DNA of 64,000 nucleotides from the NCBI GenBank assembly GCA_964019165.1, contig OZ025283.1:627501-691500 (forward strand), given 5' to 3'. This DNA is from Mastigias papua (taxonomy: Eukaryota > Cnidaria > Scyphozoa > Rhizostomeae > Mastigiidae). Positions 1-12,923 of the stretch are shown piece after piece (positions within the stretch are counted from its first letter, which is position 1; each line of letters opens with the position of its first letter). A program made the position numbers and the translations under genes. Below the pieces are notes generated by a model, which did not search any database, was not told where the DNA came from, and was given only the letters and a program-made list of their open reading frames with translations.

Positions 1-405
1 AATCTCCATTCTTATATTATCTCAAATTATCAAAAATTTATTGTTTTTAAGAATTATTATATTTTAAATCTCCATTCTTATATTATCTCAAATTATCAAA
101 AATTTATTGGTTTTAAGAATTTTTAAATTTGATAAAAAATTGCGTATTTTGAATAAAAATTATTTTCTAAACTTATATTAATTTACTAAGATCACTGTAT
201 ACAGTAGACTATAATCTTAGTAAATTAATATAAGTTTAGAAAATAATTTTTTTTCAAAATACGCAATTTTTTATCAAATTTAAAAATTCTTAAAACCAAT
301 AAATTTTTGATAATTTGAGATAATATAAGAATGGAGATTTAAAATATAATAATTCTTAAAAACAATAAATTTTTGATAATTTGAGATAATATAAGAATGG
401 AGATT
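1..405. repeat. Large AT-rich inverted repeat (palindrome)
   Basis: The left arm (1-192) is repeated in reverse complement at 213-405 with only a handful of differences, around a short centre of about 20 bp (193-212). Inside each arm a ~70-bp module, beginning with AATCTCCATTC on the left, occurs twice. The window starts inside or at the edge of the arm, so the true outer end is unknown. No protein is encoded. It may be a foldback MITE or the closing structure of the satellite that follows. Confidence 0.9.
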
Positions 406-439
406 TAAAATATAAAAAATTCTTAAAAATTCTTAAAAA

Positions 440-3400
440 TAATAAATTTTTGAGATAATTATGGCCATTGTACATGAAAATAATATTGATCATATCACAT
501 GAAAATAATTATGACCATAGCTCATGAAAATAATTTTGGTCATTGCGCATGAAAATAATTATGACCATTGCACATGAATATTAATATGACCATTGCACAT
601 GAATGTTATTTTGGTCATTGCACATGAATATTATTTTGGTCATTGTACATGAAAATAATTATAAACCATAGTACATGAAAACAATTATGACCATAGCTCA
701 TGAATATTATTATGACCATTGTACATGAATATTATTTTGGTCATTGTACATGAAAATAATTATTACCATAGCTCACGAATATTATTTTGGTCATTGTACA
801 TGAAAATAATTATGAACCATGGTACATGAAAATAATTATGACCATAGCTCACGAATATTATTTTGGTCATTGTACATGAAAATAAGTATGACCATTGCAC
901 ATGAATATTATTTTGGTCATTGTACATGAAAATAATTATGACCATAGCTCATGAATATAATTATGACCATTGCACATGAATATTATTTTGGTCATTGTAC
1001 ATGAAAATAATTATGACCATTGCACATGAATATTATTTTGGTCATTGTACATGAAAATAATTATAAACCATAGTACATGAAAATAATTATGACCATAGCT
1101 CATGAATATTATTATGACCATTGCACATGAATATTATTTTGGTCATTGTACATGAAAATAAGTATGAACCATGGTACATGAAAATAATTATGACCATAGC
1201 TCACGAATATTATTTTGGTCATTGTACATGAAAATAATTATGACCATTGCTCATGAAAATAATTTTGGCCATTACACATGAAAATAATTATGACCATAGC
1301 TCATGAATATTATTATGACCATTGCACATGAATATTATTTTGGTCATTGTACATGAAAATAATTATGAACCATGTACATGAAAATAATTATTACCATAGC
1401 TCACGAATATTATTTTGGTCATTGTACATGAAAATAATTATTACCATAGCTCACGACTATTATTTTGGTCATTGTACATGAAAATAATTATGACCATGTA
1501 CATGAAAATAATTATTACCATAGCTCACGAATATTATTTTGGTCATTGTACATGAAAATAATTATGACCATAGCTCATGAAAATAACTTTGGCCATTACA
1601 CATGAAAATAATTATGATCATAGCTCATAAAAATAATTTTGGCCATTACACATGAAAATAATTATGACCATAGCTCATGAATATTATTTTGGTCATTGTA
1701 CATGAAAATAATTATGACCATAGCTCACGAATATTATTTTGGTCATTGTACATGAAAATAATTATGACCATAGCTCATAAAAATAGTTTTGGCCATTACA
1801 CATGAAAATAAGTATGACCATAGCTCATGAATATTATTTTGGTCATTGTACATGAAAATAATTATGACCATAACTCACGAATATTATTTTGGTCATTGTA
1901 CATGAAAATAATTATGACCATAGCTCATGAATATTATTTTGGTCATTGTACATGAAAATAAGTATGAACCATGGTACATGAAAATAATTATGACCATAGC
2001 TCACGAATATTATTTTGGTCATTGTACATGAAAATAATTATGACCATTGCACATGAATAGTATTTTGGTCATTGTACATGAAAATAATTATGAACCATAG
2101 CTCACGAATATTATTTTGGTCATTGTACATGAAAATAAGTATGAACCATGGTACATGAAAATAATTATGACCATAGCTCACGAATATTATTTTGGTCATT
2201 GTACATGAAAATAATTATGACCATTGCACATGAATATTATTTTGGTCATTGTACATGAAAATAATTATGAACCATAGCTCATGAAAATAATTTTGGCCAT
2301 TACACATGAAAATAATTATGACCATAGCTCATGAATATAATTATGACCATTGCACATGAATATTATTTTGGTCATTGTACATGAAAATACTTATGAACCA
2401 TAGTACATGAAAATAATTATAAACCATAGTACATGAAAATAATCATAAACCATAGTACATGAAAATAATTATGACCATAGCTCATGAATATTATTATGAC
2501 CATTGCACATGAATATTATTTTGGTCATTGTACATGAAAATAAGTATAAACCATGTACATGAAAATAATTATGACCATAGCTCACGAATATTATTTTGGT
2601 CATTGTACATGGAAATAATTATGACCATTGCACATGAATATTATTTTGGTCATTGTACATGAAAATAATTATGACCATAGCTCACGAATATTATTTTGGT
2701 CATTGTACATGGAAATAATTATGACCATTGCACATGAATATTATTTTGGTCATTGTACATGAAAATAATTATGACCATAGCTCACGAATATTATTTTGGT
2801 CATTGTACATGGAAATAATTATGACCATTGCACATGAATATTATTTTGGTCATTGTACATGAAAATAATTATGAACCATAGTACATGAAAATAATTATAA
2901 ACCATAGTACATGAAAATAATTATGACCATAGCTCATGAATATTATTATGACCATTGCACATGAAAATAATTTTGGCCATTACACATGAAAATAATTTTG
3001 GCTATTACACATGAAAATAATTATGACCATAGCTCATGAATATTATTATGACCATTGCACATGAATATTATTTTGGTCATTGTACATGAAAATAATTATG
3101 AACCATAGTACATGAAAATAATTATAAACCATAGTACATGAAAATAATTATAAACCATAGTACATGAAAATAATTATGACCATAGCTCATGAAAATAATT
3201 ATGAACCATAGTACATGAAAATAATTATGACCATAGCTCATGAATATTATTATGACCATAGCTCACGAATATTATTTTGGTCATTGAACATAAAAATAAT
3301 TATGACCATTGTACATGAATATTATTGTGGTCATTGTACATGAAAATAATTATAACCATAGCTCACGAATATTATTGTGGTCATTGAACATGAAAATAAG

Positions 3401-6400
3401 TATGACCATAGCTCATGAATATTATTATGACCATAGCTCATGAATATTATTATGACCATATCTCATGAATATTATTATGACCATTGCACATGAATATTAT
3501 TGTGGTCATTGAACATGAAAATAATTATGACCATAGTTCATGAATATTATTTTGGTTATAGTACATGAAAATAATTATGACCATAGCTCATGAATATTAT
3601 TATGACCATTGCACATGAATATTATTTTGGTCATTGTACATGAAAATAATTATGAACCATAGTACATGAAAATAATTATAAACCATAGTACATGAAAATA
3701 ATTATAAACCATAGTACATGAAAATAATTATAAACCATAGTACATGAAACTAAGTATGACCATAGCTCATGAATATTATTATGACCATTGCACATGAATA
3801 TTATTTTGGTCATTGTACATGAAAATAATTATGAACCATAGTACATGAAAATAATTATAAACCATAGTACATGAAAATAATTATAAACCATAGTACATGA
3901 AAATAATTATGACCATAGCTCATGAATATTATTATGACCATTGCACATGAATATTATTTTGGTCATTGTACATGAAAAGAATTATGAACCATAGTACATG
4001 AATATTATTATGACCATTGCACATGAATATTATTTTGGTCATTGTACATGAAAATAATTATGAACCATAGTACATGAATATTATTATGACCATTGCATAT
4101 GAATATTATTTTGGTCATTGCACATGAATATTATTTTGGTCATTGTACATGAAAATAATTATGAACCATAGTACATGAAAATAATTATAAACCATAGTAC
4201 ATGAAAATAATTATGACCATAGCTCATGAATATTATTATGACCATTGCACATGAAAATAATTTTGGCCAGTACACATGAAAATAATTATGACCATAGCTC
4301 ATGAATATTATTATGACCATTGCACATGAATATTATTTTGGTCATTGTACATGAAAATAATTATGAACCATAGTACATGAAAATAATTATGACCATAGCT
4401 CATGAATATTATTATGACCATTGCACATGAAAATAATTTTGGCCATTACACATGAAAATAATTATGACCATAGCTCATGAATATTATTATGGCCATTGCA
4501 CATGAATATTATTTTGGTCATTGTACATGAAAATAATTATGAACCATAGTACATGAAACTAATTATGACCATAGCTCATGAATATTATTATGACCATTGC
4601 ACATGAAAATAATTTTGACCATTACACATGAAAATAATTATGACCATAGCTCATGAAAATAATTATGACCATAGCTCATGAAAATAATTATGAACCATAG
4701 TACATGAAAATAATTATGACCATAGCTCATGAATATTATTATGACCATAGCTCACGAATATTATTTTGGTCATTGAACATAAAAATAATTATGACCATTG
4801 CACATGAATATTATTTTGGTCATTAAACATGAATATTATTATGACCATTGCACATGAATATTATTTTGGTCATTGAACATGAAAATAATTATGAACCATA
4901 GTACATGAAAATAATTATGACCATAGCTCATGAAAATAATTATGACCATAGCTCATGAAAATAATTATGACCATAGCTCATGAATATTATTATGACCATA
5001 GCTCATGACTATTATTATGACCATTGCACATGAATATTATTGTGGTCATTGAACATGAAAATAATTATGACCATAGCTCATGAATATTATTATGACCATA
5101 GCTCATGAATATTATTATGACCATTGCACATGAATATTATTTTGGTCATTTGAACATGAAAATAATTATGAACCATAGTACATGAAAATAATTATGATCA
5201 TAGCTCATGAATATTATTTTGGTCATTGTACATGAAAATAATTATGAACCATAGTACATGAAAATAATTATGACCATAGCTCATGAAAATAATTATGACC
5301 ATAGCTCATGAAAATAATTATGACCATGGCTCATGAATATTATTATGACCATTGCACATTAATATTATTTTGGTCATTGAACATGAAAATAATTATGAAC
5401 CATAGTACATGAAAATAATTATGACCATAGCTCATGAATATTATTTTGGTCATTGTACATGAAAATAATTATGAACCATAGTACATGAAACTAATTATGA
5501 CCATAGCTCATGAAAATAATTATGACCATAGCTCATGAAAATAATTATGACCATAGCTCATGAATATTATTATGACCATTGCACATTAATATTATTTTGG
5601 TCATTGAACATGAAAATAATCATGAACCATAGTACATGAAAATAATTATGACCATAGCTCATGAATATTATTTTGGTCATTGAACATAAAAATATTTATG
5701 ACCATTGCACATGAATATTATTTTGGTCATTGTACATGAAAATAATTATGAACCGTATTGCATGAAAATAATTATGACCATAGCTCACGAATATTATTTT
5801 GGTCATTGAACATAAAAATATTTATGACCATTGCACATGAATATTATTTTGGTCATTGTACATGAAAATAATTATGAACCATAGTACATGAAAATAATTA
5901 TGACCATAGCTCATGAATATTATTTTGGTCATTGTACATGAAAATAATTATGACCATTGCACATGAATATTATTTTGGTCATTGTACATGAAAATAATTA
6001 TGAACCATATTACATGAAAATAATTATGACCATAGCTCACGAATATTATTTTGGTCATTGAACATAAAAATATTTATGACCATTGCACATGAATAGTATT
6101 TTGGTCATTGTACATGAAAATAATTATGACCATTGCACATGAATATTATTTTGGTCATTGTACATGAAAATAATTATGACCATTGCACATGAATATTATT
6201 TTGGTCATTGTACATGAAAATAATTATGACCATTGCACATGAATATTATTTTGGTCATTGTACATGAAAATAATTATGAACCATAGTACATGAAAATAAT
6301 TATGACCATAGCTCACGGATATTATTTTGGTCATTGTACATGAAAATAATTATGAACATAGCTCATGAATATTATTTTGGTCATTGTACATGAAAATAAT

Positions 6401-6610
6401 TATGAACCACAGTACATGAAAATAATTATGACCATAGTTCATGAATATTATTAAGACCATTGCACATGAAAATAATTATGAACCATAGTACATGAAAATA
6501 ATTATGACCATTGCACATGAAAATAATTATGAACCATAGTACATGAAAATAATTATGACCATAGCTCATGAATATTATTTTGGTCATTGTACATGAAAAT
6601 CATTATGACC
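440..6610. repeat. 25-26 bp satellite/minisatellite array, about 240 units
   Basis: Uninterrupted head-to-tail units of 25 or 26 bp. Two main variants recur: one reads CATGAAAATAATTATGACCA then TAGCT, the other CATGAATATTATTTTGGTCA then TTGTA. A 26-bp subtype carries an extra A (TGAACCATAGTA). The variants often alternate, giving a ~50-bp dimer whose TGACCA and TGGTCA cores are reverse complements, so the array can fold into hairpins. Longer higher-order blocks also repeat, for example in 2600-2870 and 3600-4200. The array begins about 35 bp after the palindrome and ends near 6610. Short ORFs in it are artefacts. Confidence 0.97.
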
Positions 6611-8010
6611 ATTTCAATTATAATTCAATATGTTTCTGTACCCATCTATCCATTAAAATATATTATAATTGTATGATATGTATTTATATGGTGAGATAAA
6701 TGCATATGTTGCACTTATCTAACGATATAAATGCATAGGTTGCACTTATGAGATAAATGCACAATTTGTATTTATTTTATAACCATCCATTATAAATAAC
6801 AAGCAAAATATAACAGCACGAAAATGGTTCAAAAAATGATGAATCTTTGTGATTAACCTATAACCTCATAAATATAGGTTATTTGAGCTACAAATTAAAT
6901 TTGCCGTCATTTAGTCATATAACACAAGCGAAATGAAACCACAGGAAAGTGGTACAAAGTGATATAACTATTCTTTATAAATAAGTTGAAATACCAAAAA
7001 AATAGTTAAAACGGGTTTCAAATTAAATTTACAACCAAATAATAAAGCCCAAATTAGTAAGGCTATTTAATAAGTTCCCAAATTGTATGGCAATTTACTA
7101 ATTCCATAAAATTATTTACCAATAAATAATGCTATAGAAAAATGGCTAGTTTATTGAAACCATGTCAGGTGATGCACGCGAAAACCAAACAAAATGTGGT
7201 ATATAACAAGCGAAATAAAACTGTACGAAAGTGGTTCAAACTGATATAACTATTCATTGTGACTAACGAAAAATACCAAAAAAAATAGTTAAAACGTGCT
7301 TCAAATAAAATTGCTGCCAAATAATAAAGCCGATTTAGTAAGGCCAAATAGTAAGACCAAAATATGAAGCGAAATAAAATCGCACAAAAGTGGTGCAAAC
7401 TGATATAACTAACCTGTGATTAAGCTAAAAAACCATAAATAGGTAAAACAAGTTTCAAATTAAAATTGGGAGCCATAAAGGCCATAATGATTATAAAGGC
7501 TAATGAAAAATAGCTAGTTTATCGAAAAATAAAATAATTTTACCAATAAATAATGCTATAGAAAATGGGCTAGTTTATAATACGTGACGAGCGCGGCAAC
7601 AGCTAAGCTAACGCTTAGGCAGCTTTAGCTAGACACTAAAGCGCGTGCACCACCTTTTTGTTACCAACCAATAATAACAAATGAATAAAAACCGTACGAA
7701 AATGCTTCAAATATATAATATTATTCTTCATGACTAAGCTAAAATGCCAATAAAATAGGTTAATTGGTATTTCAAATTAAAATTGATGCCAAATAATAAA
7801 GCCATTTAGTAAGGTTATTTAGTGGCCAATGGAAAATTGCTAGTTTATTTAAAAATGAAATAATTTACCAATAAATAATGCCATAGAAAATAGGGCTAGT
7901 TTATAAAAAGAGTGACGGGAGGCAGGCCACATTTTTTAGCTAACGCTAAAAAATAGCATAGCTACGCAAGCTTCGCTATGCTTCACTGCGTTTCCTGCTT
8001 TTTTCCTACT

Positions 8011-8092
8011 CCGGCGTTTTATGCAAGGTTTAACTTTGTCAAAAAAACCTAACGGTTTTTTTAACTTCGTTAAACCAAGCCTAAAACGCCGG
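8011..8092. repeat. Long imperfect hairpin, CCGGCGTTTTA ends
   Basis: CCGGCGTTTTA at the left pairs with TAAAACGCCGG at the right. An inner stem joins GGTTTAAC to GTTAAACC, with the core AAACCTAACGGTTT at the tip. The same core occurs in the hairpin at 8500-8573. A smaller hairpin (AGCATAGC...GCTATGCT) lies just upstream at about 7954-7983. Confidence 0.8.
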
Positions 8093-8499
8093 GGAATAGT
8101 CTGCAGCTAATAAAAGCAATTTATTTCTATGAAGCATAATTATTTACCAATTAGTAAATGGAAATATGTTTCTAGTATAAATCCCAAGAAACAGCGAGGA
8201 TTGAGCAGCGCAATCCTCGACTTTATGTTTCCAAGATATGAAACCAAGATTTAAGCTACTAGCCCCCAATTTAAAATAAGAATAAACAACACAAATCCAT
8301 GAAACCATAAAATGGTATTATAAATCACAAGCGAAATAAAAGTACACGAAAATGGTGCGAATTAATATAATTATTAATTGTAACTAATAAAAATACCATA
8401 AAAATAGGTTAATTAATCTTCAATTAAAATCACAACCATTAATACCAACCAATAGATTGGTATATTTTATTGAAACCAATGACGATTACAATAACGGTC

Positions 8500-8573
8500 G
8501 TGGCTTAAGTTTTAGTTTAACATTGTCAAAAACCTAACGGTTTTTAACTTCGTTAAACTAAGACTTAAGCCAC
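8500..8573. repeat. Hairpin related to the one at 8011-8092
   Basis: GTGGCTTAAG pairs with CTTAAGCCAC, and AGTTTAAC with GTTAAACT, enclosing AAAAACCTAACGGTTTTT. The inner 40 bp are nearly the same as in the 8011-8092 hairpin while the outer stems differ. This indicates a mobile or conserved hairpin module with variable outer arms. Confidence 0.75.
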
Positions 8574-9369
8574 TCCCCAGTGTCTATAATTCATAAATAT
8601 AAAAATTCTAAGAAGACTTATTTATAAACCATAAAATATGTTCCATTAATAACGTAGTGGTTATATTATACCATAGGAAGATTTTTTTAAATTATATTAA
8701 TAATTAATTTCCATTGTATTTAATCCATTTATTCTAAATTAATACCATTACATTTATATTAATATTTTAATCTAGTTTATTTATACTAGTCCTTTTTAAT
8801 CCATATTATAAATCTATTTTATAAATCTATTTTATAATCTCATTTTATAAATCTATTTTATAATTTCATTTTATAAATCTAGTTTATAATTTCATTTTAT
8901 AAATCTAGTTTATAATTTCATTTTAATAATCCATTCTCATAATTCTATTTTAATAATCCATTCTCATAATTCCATTATAATCATTTATTATATTTATACC
9001 ATTCTCACATTCACATTCAATTCTCGCCAATCATTTCATAATCCATTTTAATTAACTATTTTAATTTACTATTTTAATAAACCATTCTTATACCCATTTT
9101 ATAATTCTGTTATTTTACATTTATTAAATTATACCATTATAATTTATTATAAATTATTCCATTTTAATTTACACCCCTCTCTGCCCCACTTTTACCCATT
9201 TTTGTTCCAGCTTTGTCACATACTATTATATATCACATGAACAAATGACTTAAACACGTAATATGAAATTAAAGTAACATGAAATATGACACAACATAAC
9301 TAAAACATCAAACTCAACATGTTACAGTAGACAGGCAGTATTCCCCTGTTACATCCTTGAAACAAGAAG

Positions 9370-10540
9370 GTGGACAAGGTCTGCCATAGCAATGATGCCT
9401 ATTATATGCTTTTAGAACCTCATCAATGTTGCTTCAAGTTAAATGAAGTCTACTCTGTTTGCCCCACCATTGTGAATTTCACTGATTTGATGTATGTTGT
9501 GCATATGCAAGCCATTCTATCTGAAATCTGGAAACCCTGCACTTCTCTGTGAATATCTCTCTATCATTTATGAAGTCCTGTAACAGGTCTTCAATGACCA
9601 TAGGCTCTAGTGGGTCCTTTAAGCTGAAGTCACACTGGAGGCAGCACGGTGCAGCATGGCATCCCTTGTTCATGTTGAAAGCATCGTGATTTGTGTAGTT
9701 ATAAAGATTAGTGACATGGTCTCCATTCCCAATGATGTACTTGTTGCTCTTGCTTTACAAAATCAAGCCATTGCATAACTATATGCCAGGGAGCATAAAC
9801 ATCAATCTATTTGGGTAAGGAAACTATAGAAAGAATGTGAGCATCAGGAACATCACATCAATCTGATTCAAGATGTGAAGCTACAAGAGTATACAAGATT
9901 CTAGTGCAAGGGAAGTAGTTGAAAATGCATTTTGAATACTATCAGCACGGTTGAGGTATCTGAGATCTCCAAGTCAAGCCCAACCAGAAAAAGGTGTCAA
10001 ATGCACAATGGGCTGCAGTTGCTTTTCACAAATGGCTAGAAAGCATGAAGATAGTGAGAAATGCTATGACTCTATTGTCTGCCTGGTTATGTTGACTAAG
10101 AAGATTCTAACAGAAGTCTTCATAAAGGAGTTTGGAGATCCAAGGTTTGCGATACAGGGGCTTTGCAAAAAGTAAGCAAAATGAGGGCATACTCAAAGTC
10201 GATAGAATACTAACAATCAGCACTTGCTATCATTTCTGGGGCTCTACAGGTGAACTACCTTGGCAGCAAGATTATGTTTGCAGAACATCCTATGAGCTGG
10301 GTTTCCTAAACAGATTTCTGAGTGCTGATGTCCTTATTTCACACCCTAGAAGAACTGAATTGCTAATAGAGAGCTTTGGGTGTAATGTCATTTCAGTGTC
10401 CAGTGTGAAGTCATCGTTACTATACAGGCTAGTGGCTCAGGTCCAATGATCCACTGAAGGGGAGTCTCAGAAGATACTTCCTTAAGTGCATGTATAAAGA
10501 CATGTTTTATCTTCCTTTGTTGCATTTCTTGACGTTGCTC
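9370..10540. other. Unclassified low-homology stretch
   Basis: Several short ORFs lie on both strands (for example plus 10132-10449 and minus 9479-9673), but none shows a motif I recognise or continues in a coherent frame. Base composition rises sharply from the AT-rich block before it. Because a minus-strand Gypsy pol lies immediately upstream on that strand (10560-11400), this may be the decayed 3' part of the same retroelement, but I see no LTR, polypurine tract or env signature to prove it. Confidence 0.35.
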
Positions 10541-10559
10541 TATAGTCTGGCCTCTTTAG

Positions 10560-11400
10560 AGGAAAAAGTCTGTCATTGTCCTGCACTCACTCTTTGCATG
10601 TTTCTTAGGCTGTGAAATCCATGAATTAGGTACTTCAGTTTTTGACATCCCTTTCTTGTTTGCATAGATTGCAGTTGTTACCACATGACTGCAAAGCCAA
10701 GACTGTTTTGTCATTTATTGGCATATTCACAGGCTTTCCTTTTGTTTTTGTTGTTATTGTTATATACTTCTTTATGTTGGTTGATTACCTGTCTTGTTTG
10801 TAACATCAGTAGTTTTCCAACAATTTTCCAAACAAACGGACATTGTGAGGGAGGTAGTTTTGTTCTTGAATGTCATGTAGATTGATAGTTCAACAGGAAT
10901 CAAGATCACTCTTGCTGCCATAGTTTATTTTCAATATGTTCAGCTCTGATCTCTTTTTCCAGTGGTTTATTGAAGGCTTCCACTTCTGAATGTCCTTGTG
11001 GTCATATTGGTGGTGTACTGTGCTGATAGATACCAGAGCAGTCATATATGTTTTACATTCTTCACTTTGAAATGGTGGTCCATTATCAGATGTCCCTCAT
11101 GTAGGAATCCCATTGTGTGTCAAAATGGTGTCAAGGTTTGGAATCACACTTGATACACTGCACTTTATTTCAGACGTTTTGCTTCAGGGAAACATGAGTA
11201 ATAGCCTATAGCAACCACAGAAATCTGCAAGGGAAGGCCAACTTGTGATACAAAAGTTACATACTCTTCATCTATGTTTTCTTTATTTGCTTTGTTAAGT
11301 GTAGAGATAAGTAGTCTGCTGCATTATCTGCACCCTTCTTGTAGGTGACTTTTAAATCACATTGTGGTAATCGTCTGTTGTGTGCTCATGGCTTGGGCAA
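10560..11400 (-). pseudogene. Degenerate Ty3/Gypsy pol: RNase H-integrase linker and integrase core
   Basis: Read on the minus strand, about 11370-11290 gives a peptide of the RNase H/integrase linker type (TYKKGADNAADYLS), followed by EEYVTFV. Then comes GYYSCFPEAK, the integrase segment after the first catalytic Asp. Near 11100 is TSDNGPPF with the second catalytic Asp, and near 10970 GHSEVEAFN with the catalytic Glu. C-terminal integrase-like sequence (FLLNYQST, LPPSQC) continues to about 10600. The zinc-binding HHCC domain and the first Asp are missing, so an internal deletion lies between linker and core. Several stops and frameshifts interrupt the rest. It encodes no working enzyme. Confidence 0.75.
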
Positions 11401-11439
11401 TGGATTTTAATAACTAAACAGAAGTGGTAGGTGGTCCAT

Positions 11440-11492
11440 GCAGAGCAGGGGTCTAAAACCTGTGGCCCATGAGACAATAATGTGTGGCCTGC
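11440..11492. mobile_element. Possible hAT terminal fragment
   Basis: CAGGGGTCTAAAACCTGTGG followed by cccatgag resembles the CAGGGGT.TCAAA..GGCCC ends of hAT elements and the complete hAT MITE at 38910-39213. No matching second end or 8-bp duplication was found nearby, so this is a solitary end at best. Confidence 0.35.
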
Positions 11493-11639
11493 AGTGTACT
11501 CTTACGCTTAAAGGGTAGTGCAGCCCTCCAGGTTTATCATGATGTTTTATGTCATTACGAGAGTCATAACTACCGAGTGAAAAAAGAAGGGACTCTTCTA
11601 TCTGGCTTGTCATTATCAACTATATTGTCATAGTCACCT

Positions 11640-11728
11640 TTGCTGCATTGTCAGCCATGTCGGCATTATCAGCCGTTTTAGGATTGTCAGCCATGTCGGC
11701 ATTATCAACTGTGTTGGCATTATCAACT
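11640..11728. repeat. Short 15-24 bp tandem repeats
   Basis: About five imperfect copies of a block reading TCAGCCATGTCGGCATTA and its variant TCAACTGTGTTGGCATTA. They lie directly after the stop that ends the Mutator-like reading frame at 11740. Confidence 0.7.
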
Positions 11729-11847
11729 GTGTAAATCCATCAACAGTGTTTAAAAAGCTCACTATTACAAAGTCTATCAAAAACTGGCTTTATATGAAGA
11801 GTTACTGCTTTTGACAAAGGATTCTTGTGCACATAATCTGCTGAATT

Positions 11848-12712
11848 CCTATTGTATTGGCACCATGATGTTGGTCCAGTAGGGCACATTGAATGGTTTG
11901 GATTACTATCTGTGGATAGTCTATAGCCCTGTTTACACTGCAAAAAAGGTACCCGGGTTGAACCCAGGTAGAGTCTACCCTGATTTAGCCCTGGTTATAT
12001 TACAGTGTAAACGCTAAGTGGGTTGAACCCAGGTAAGTGATGGAAGTGCATGCGCAAGTCTATGAAAATTCAATTAAATTGTCACAAACATGAACGAGTA
12101 GTGTCTTCCAATTTGCCCTGTCAATTGTATTGTATCCTATTGTATTGGCACCATGATGTTGGTCCAGTAGGGCACATTGAATGGTTTGGATTACTATCTG
12201 TGGATAGTCTATAGCCCTGTTTACACTGCAAAAAAGGTACCCGGGTTGAACCCAGGTAGAGTCTACCCTGATTTAGCCCTGGTTATATTACAGTGTAAAC
12301 GCTAAGTGGGTTGAACCCAGGTAAGTGATGGAAGTGCATGCGCAAGTCTATGACAATTCAATTAAATTGTCACAAACATGAACGAGTAGTGTCTTCCAAT
12401 TTGCCCTGTCAATTGTATTGTATCCTATTGTATTGGCACCATGATGTTGGTCCAGTAGGGCACATTGAATGGTTTGGATTACTATCTGTGGATAGTCTAT
12501 AGCCCTGTTTACACTGCAAAAAAGGTACCCGGGTTGAACCCAGGTAGAGTCTACCCTGATTTAGCCCTGGTTATATTACAGTGTAAACGCTAAGTGGGTT
12601 GAACCCAGGTAAGTGATGGAAGTGCATGCGCAAGTCTATGACAATTCAATTAAATTGTCACAAACATGAACGAGTAGTGTCTTCCAATTTGCCCTGTCAT
12701 AAGCATTAAAGC
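11848..12712. repeat. Three tandem 288-bp units spanning a transposon/flank junction
   Basis: Copies start at 11848, 12136 and 12424 and are almost identical. Each unit holds about 77 bp of the Mutator-like target gene followed by about 211 bp of the Harbinger left end, whose terminal AGCCCTGTTTACACTG falls at 11925, 12213 and 12501. The third copy runs into the element body near 12700. The repeat must have arisen after the insertion, by duplication of the junction itself. Confidence 0.95.
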
Positions 12713-12923
12713 TCCAGTGTTCTTCTCATTAGTCAGCAGCTTTAAACTATCAAGGTATGTTATTCATTGCCTTCCCCTGTTTCCTTTATCTTCAATTTGT
12801 CCTGTCAATAGTTGATGTTCGAAACCTTCCTTTCTGCACAAATGTCGTAACAACTCAAGTTGCCTTTTTCTAATTTGTTCGTTCAATGTTCTTTTACTTT
12901 TTACTCTGGTTAATATAACCTTA

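Larger units (their letters stand above)
6611..9230. repeat. AT-rich noncoding block with at least six diverged copies of a ~130-bp repeat
   Basis: No coding potential is seen. A recognisable module recurs in the same orientation near 6797, 6920, 7203, 7363, 7672 and 8318. It runs roughly as: acaagcgaaataaaa, a cgaaa.tggt.caaa segment, gatataactatt, a run with ataccaaaaaaatag, ttcaaattaaaatt, then ccaaataataaagcc. Spacing is irregular, so this looks like an old dispersed or satellite repeat. Between copies lie GC-richer hairpins, listed separately. From about 8800 to 9000 a ~25-bp TTTTATAAATCTA/TTATAATTTCA motif repeats imperfectly. Confidence 0.75.

Noticed and set aside
763..945. 60-codon minus ORF within the satellite
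   Set aside because: The frame simply translates the 25-bp repeat and has no independent coding signal.
440..6610. Regular repeat-spacer look suggesting a CRISPR array
   Set aside because: Units are 25-26 bp head to tail with no unique spacers and no cas genes, and the context is an animal genome. It is a satellite.
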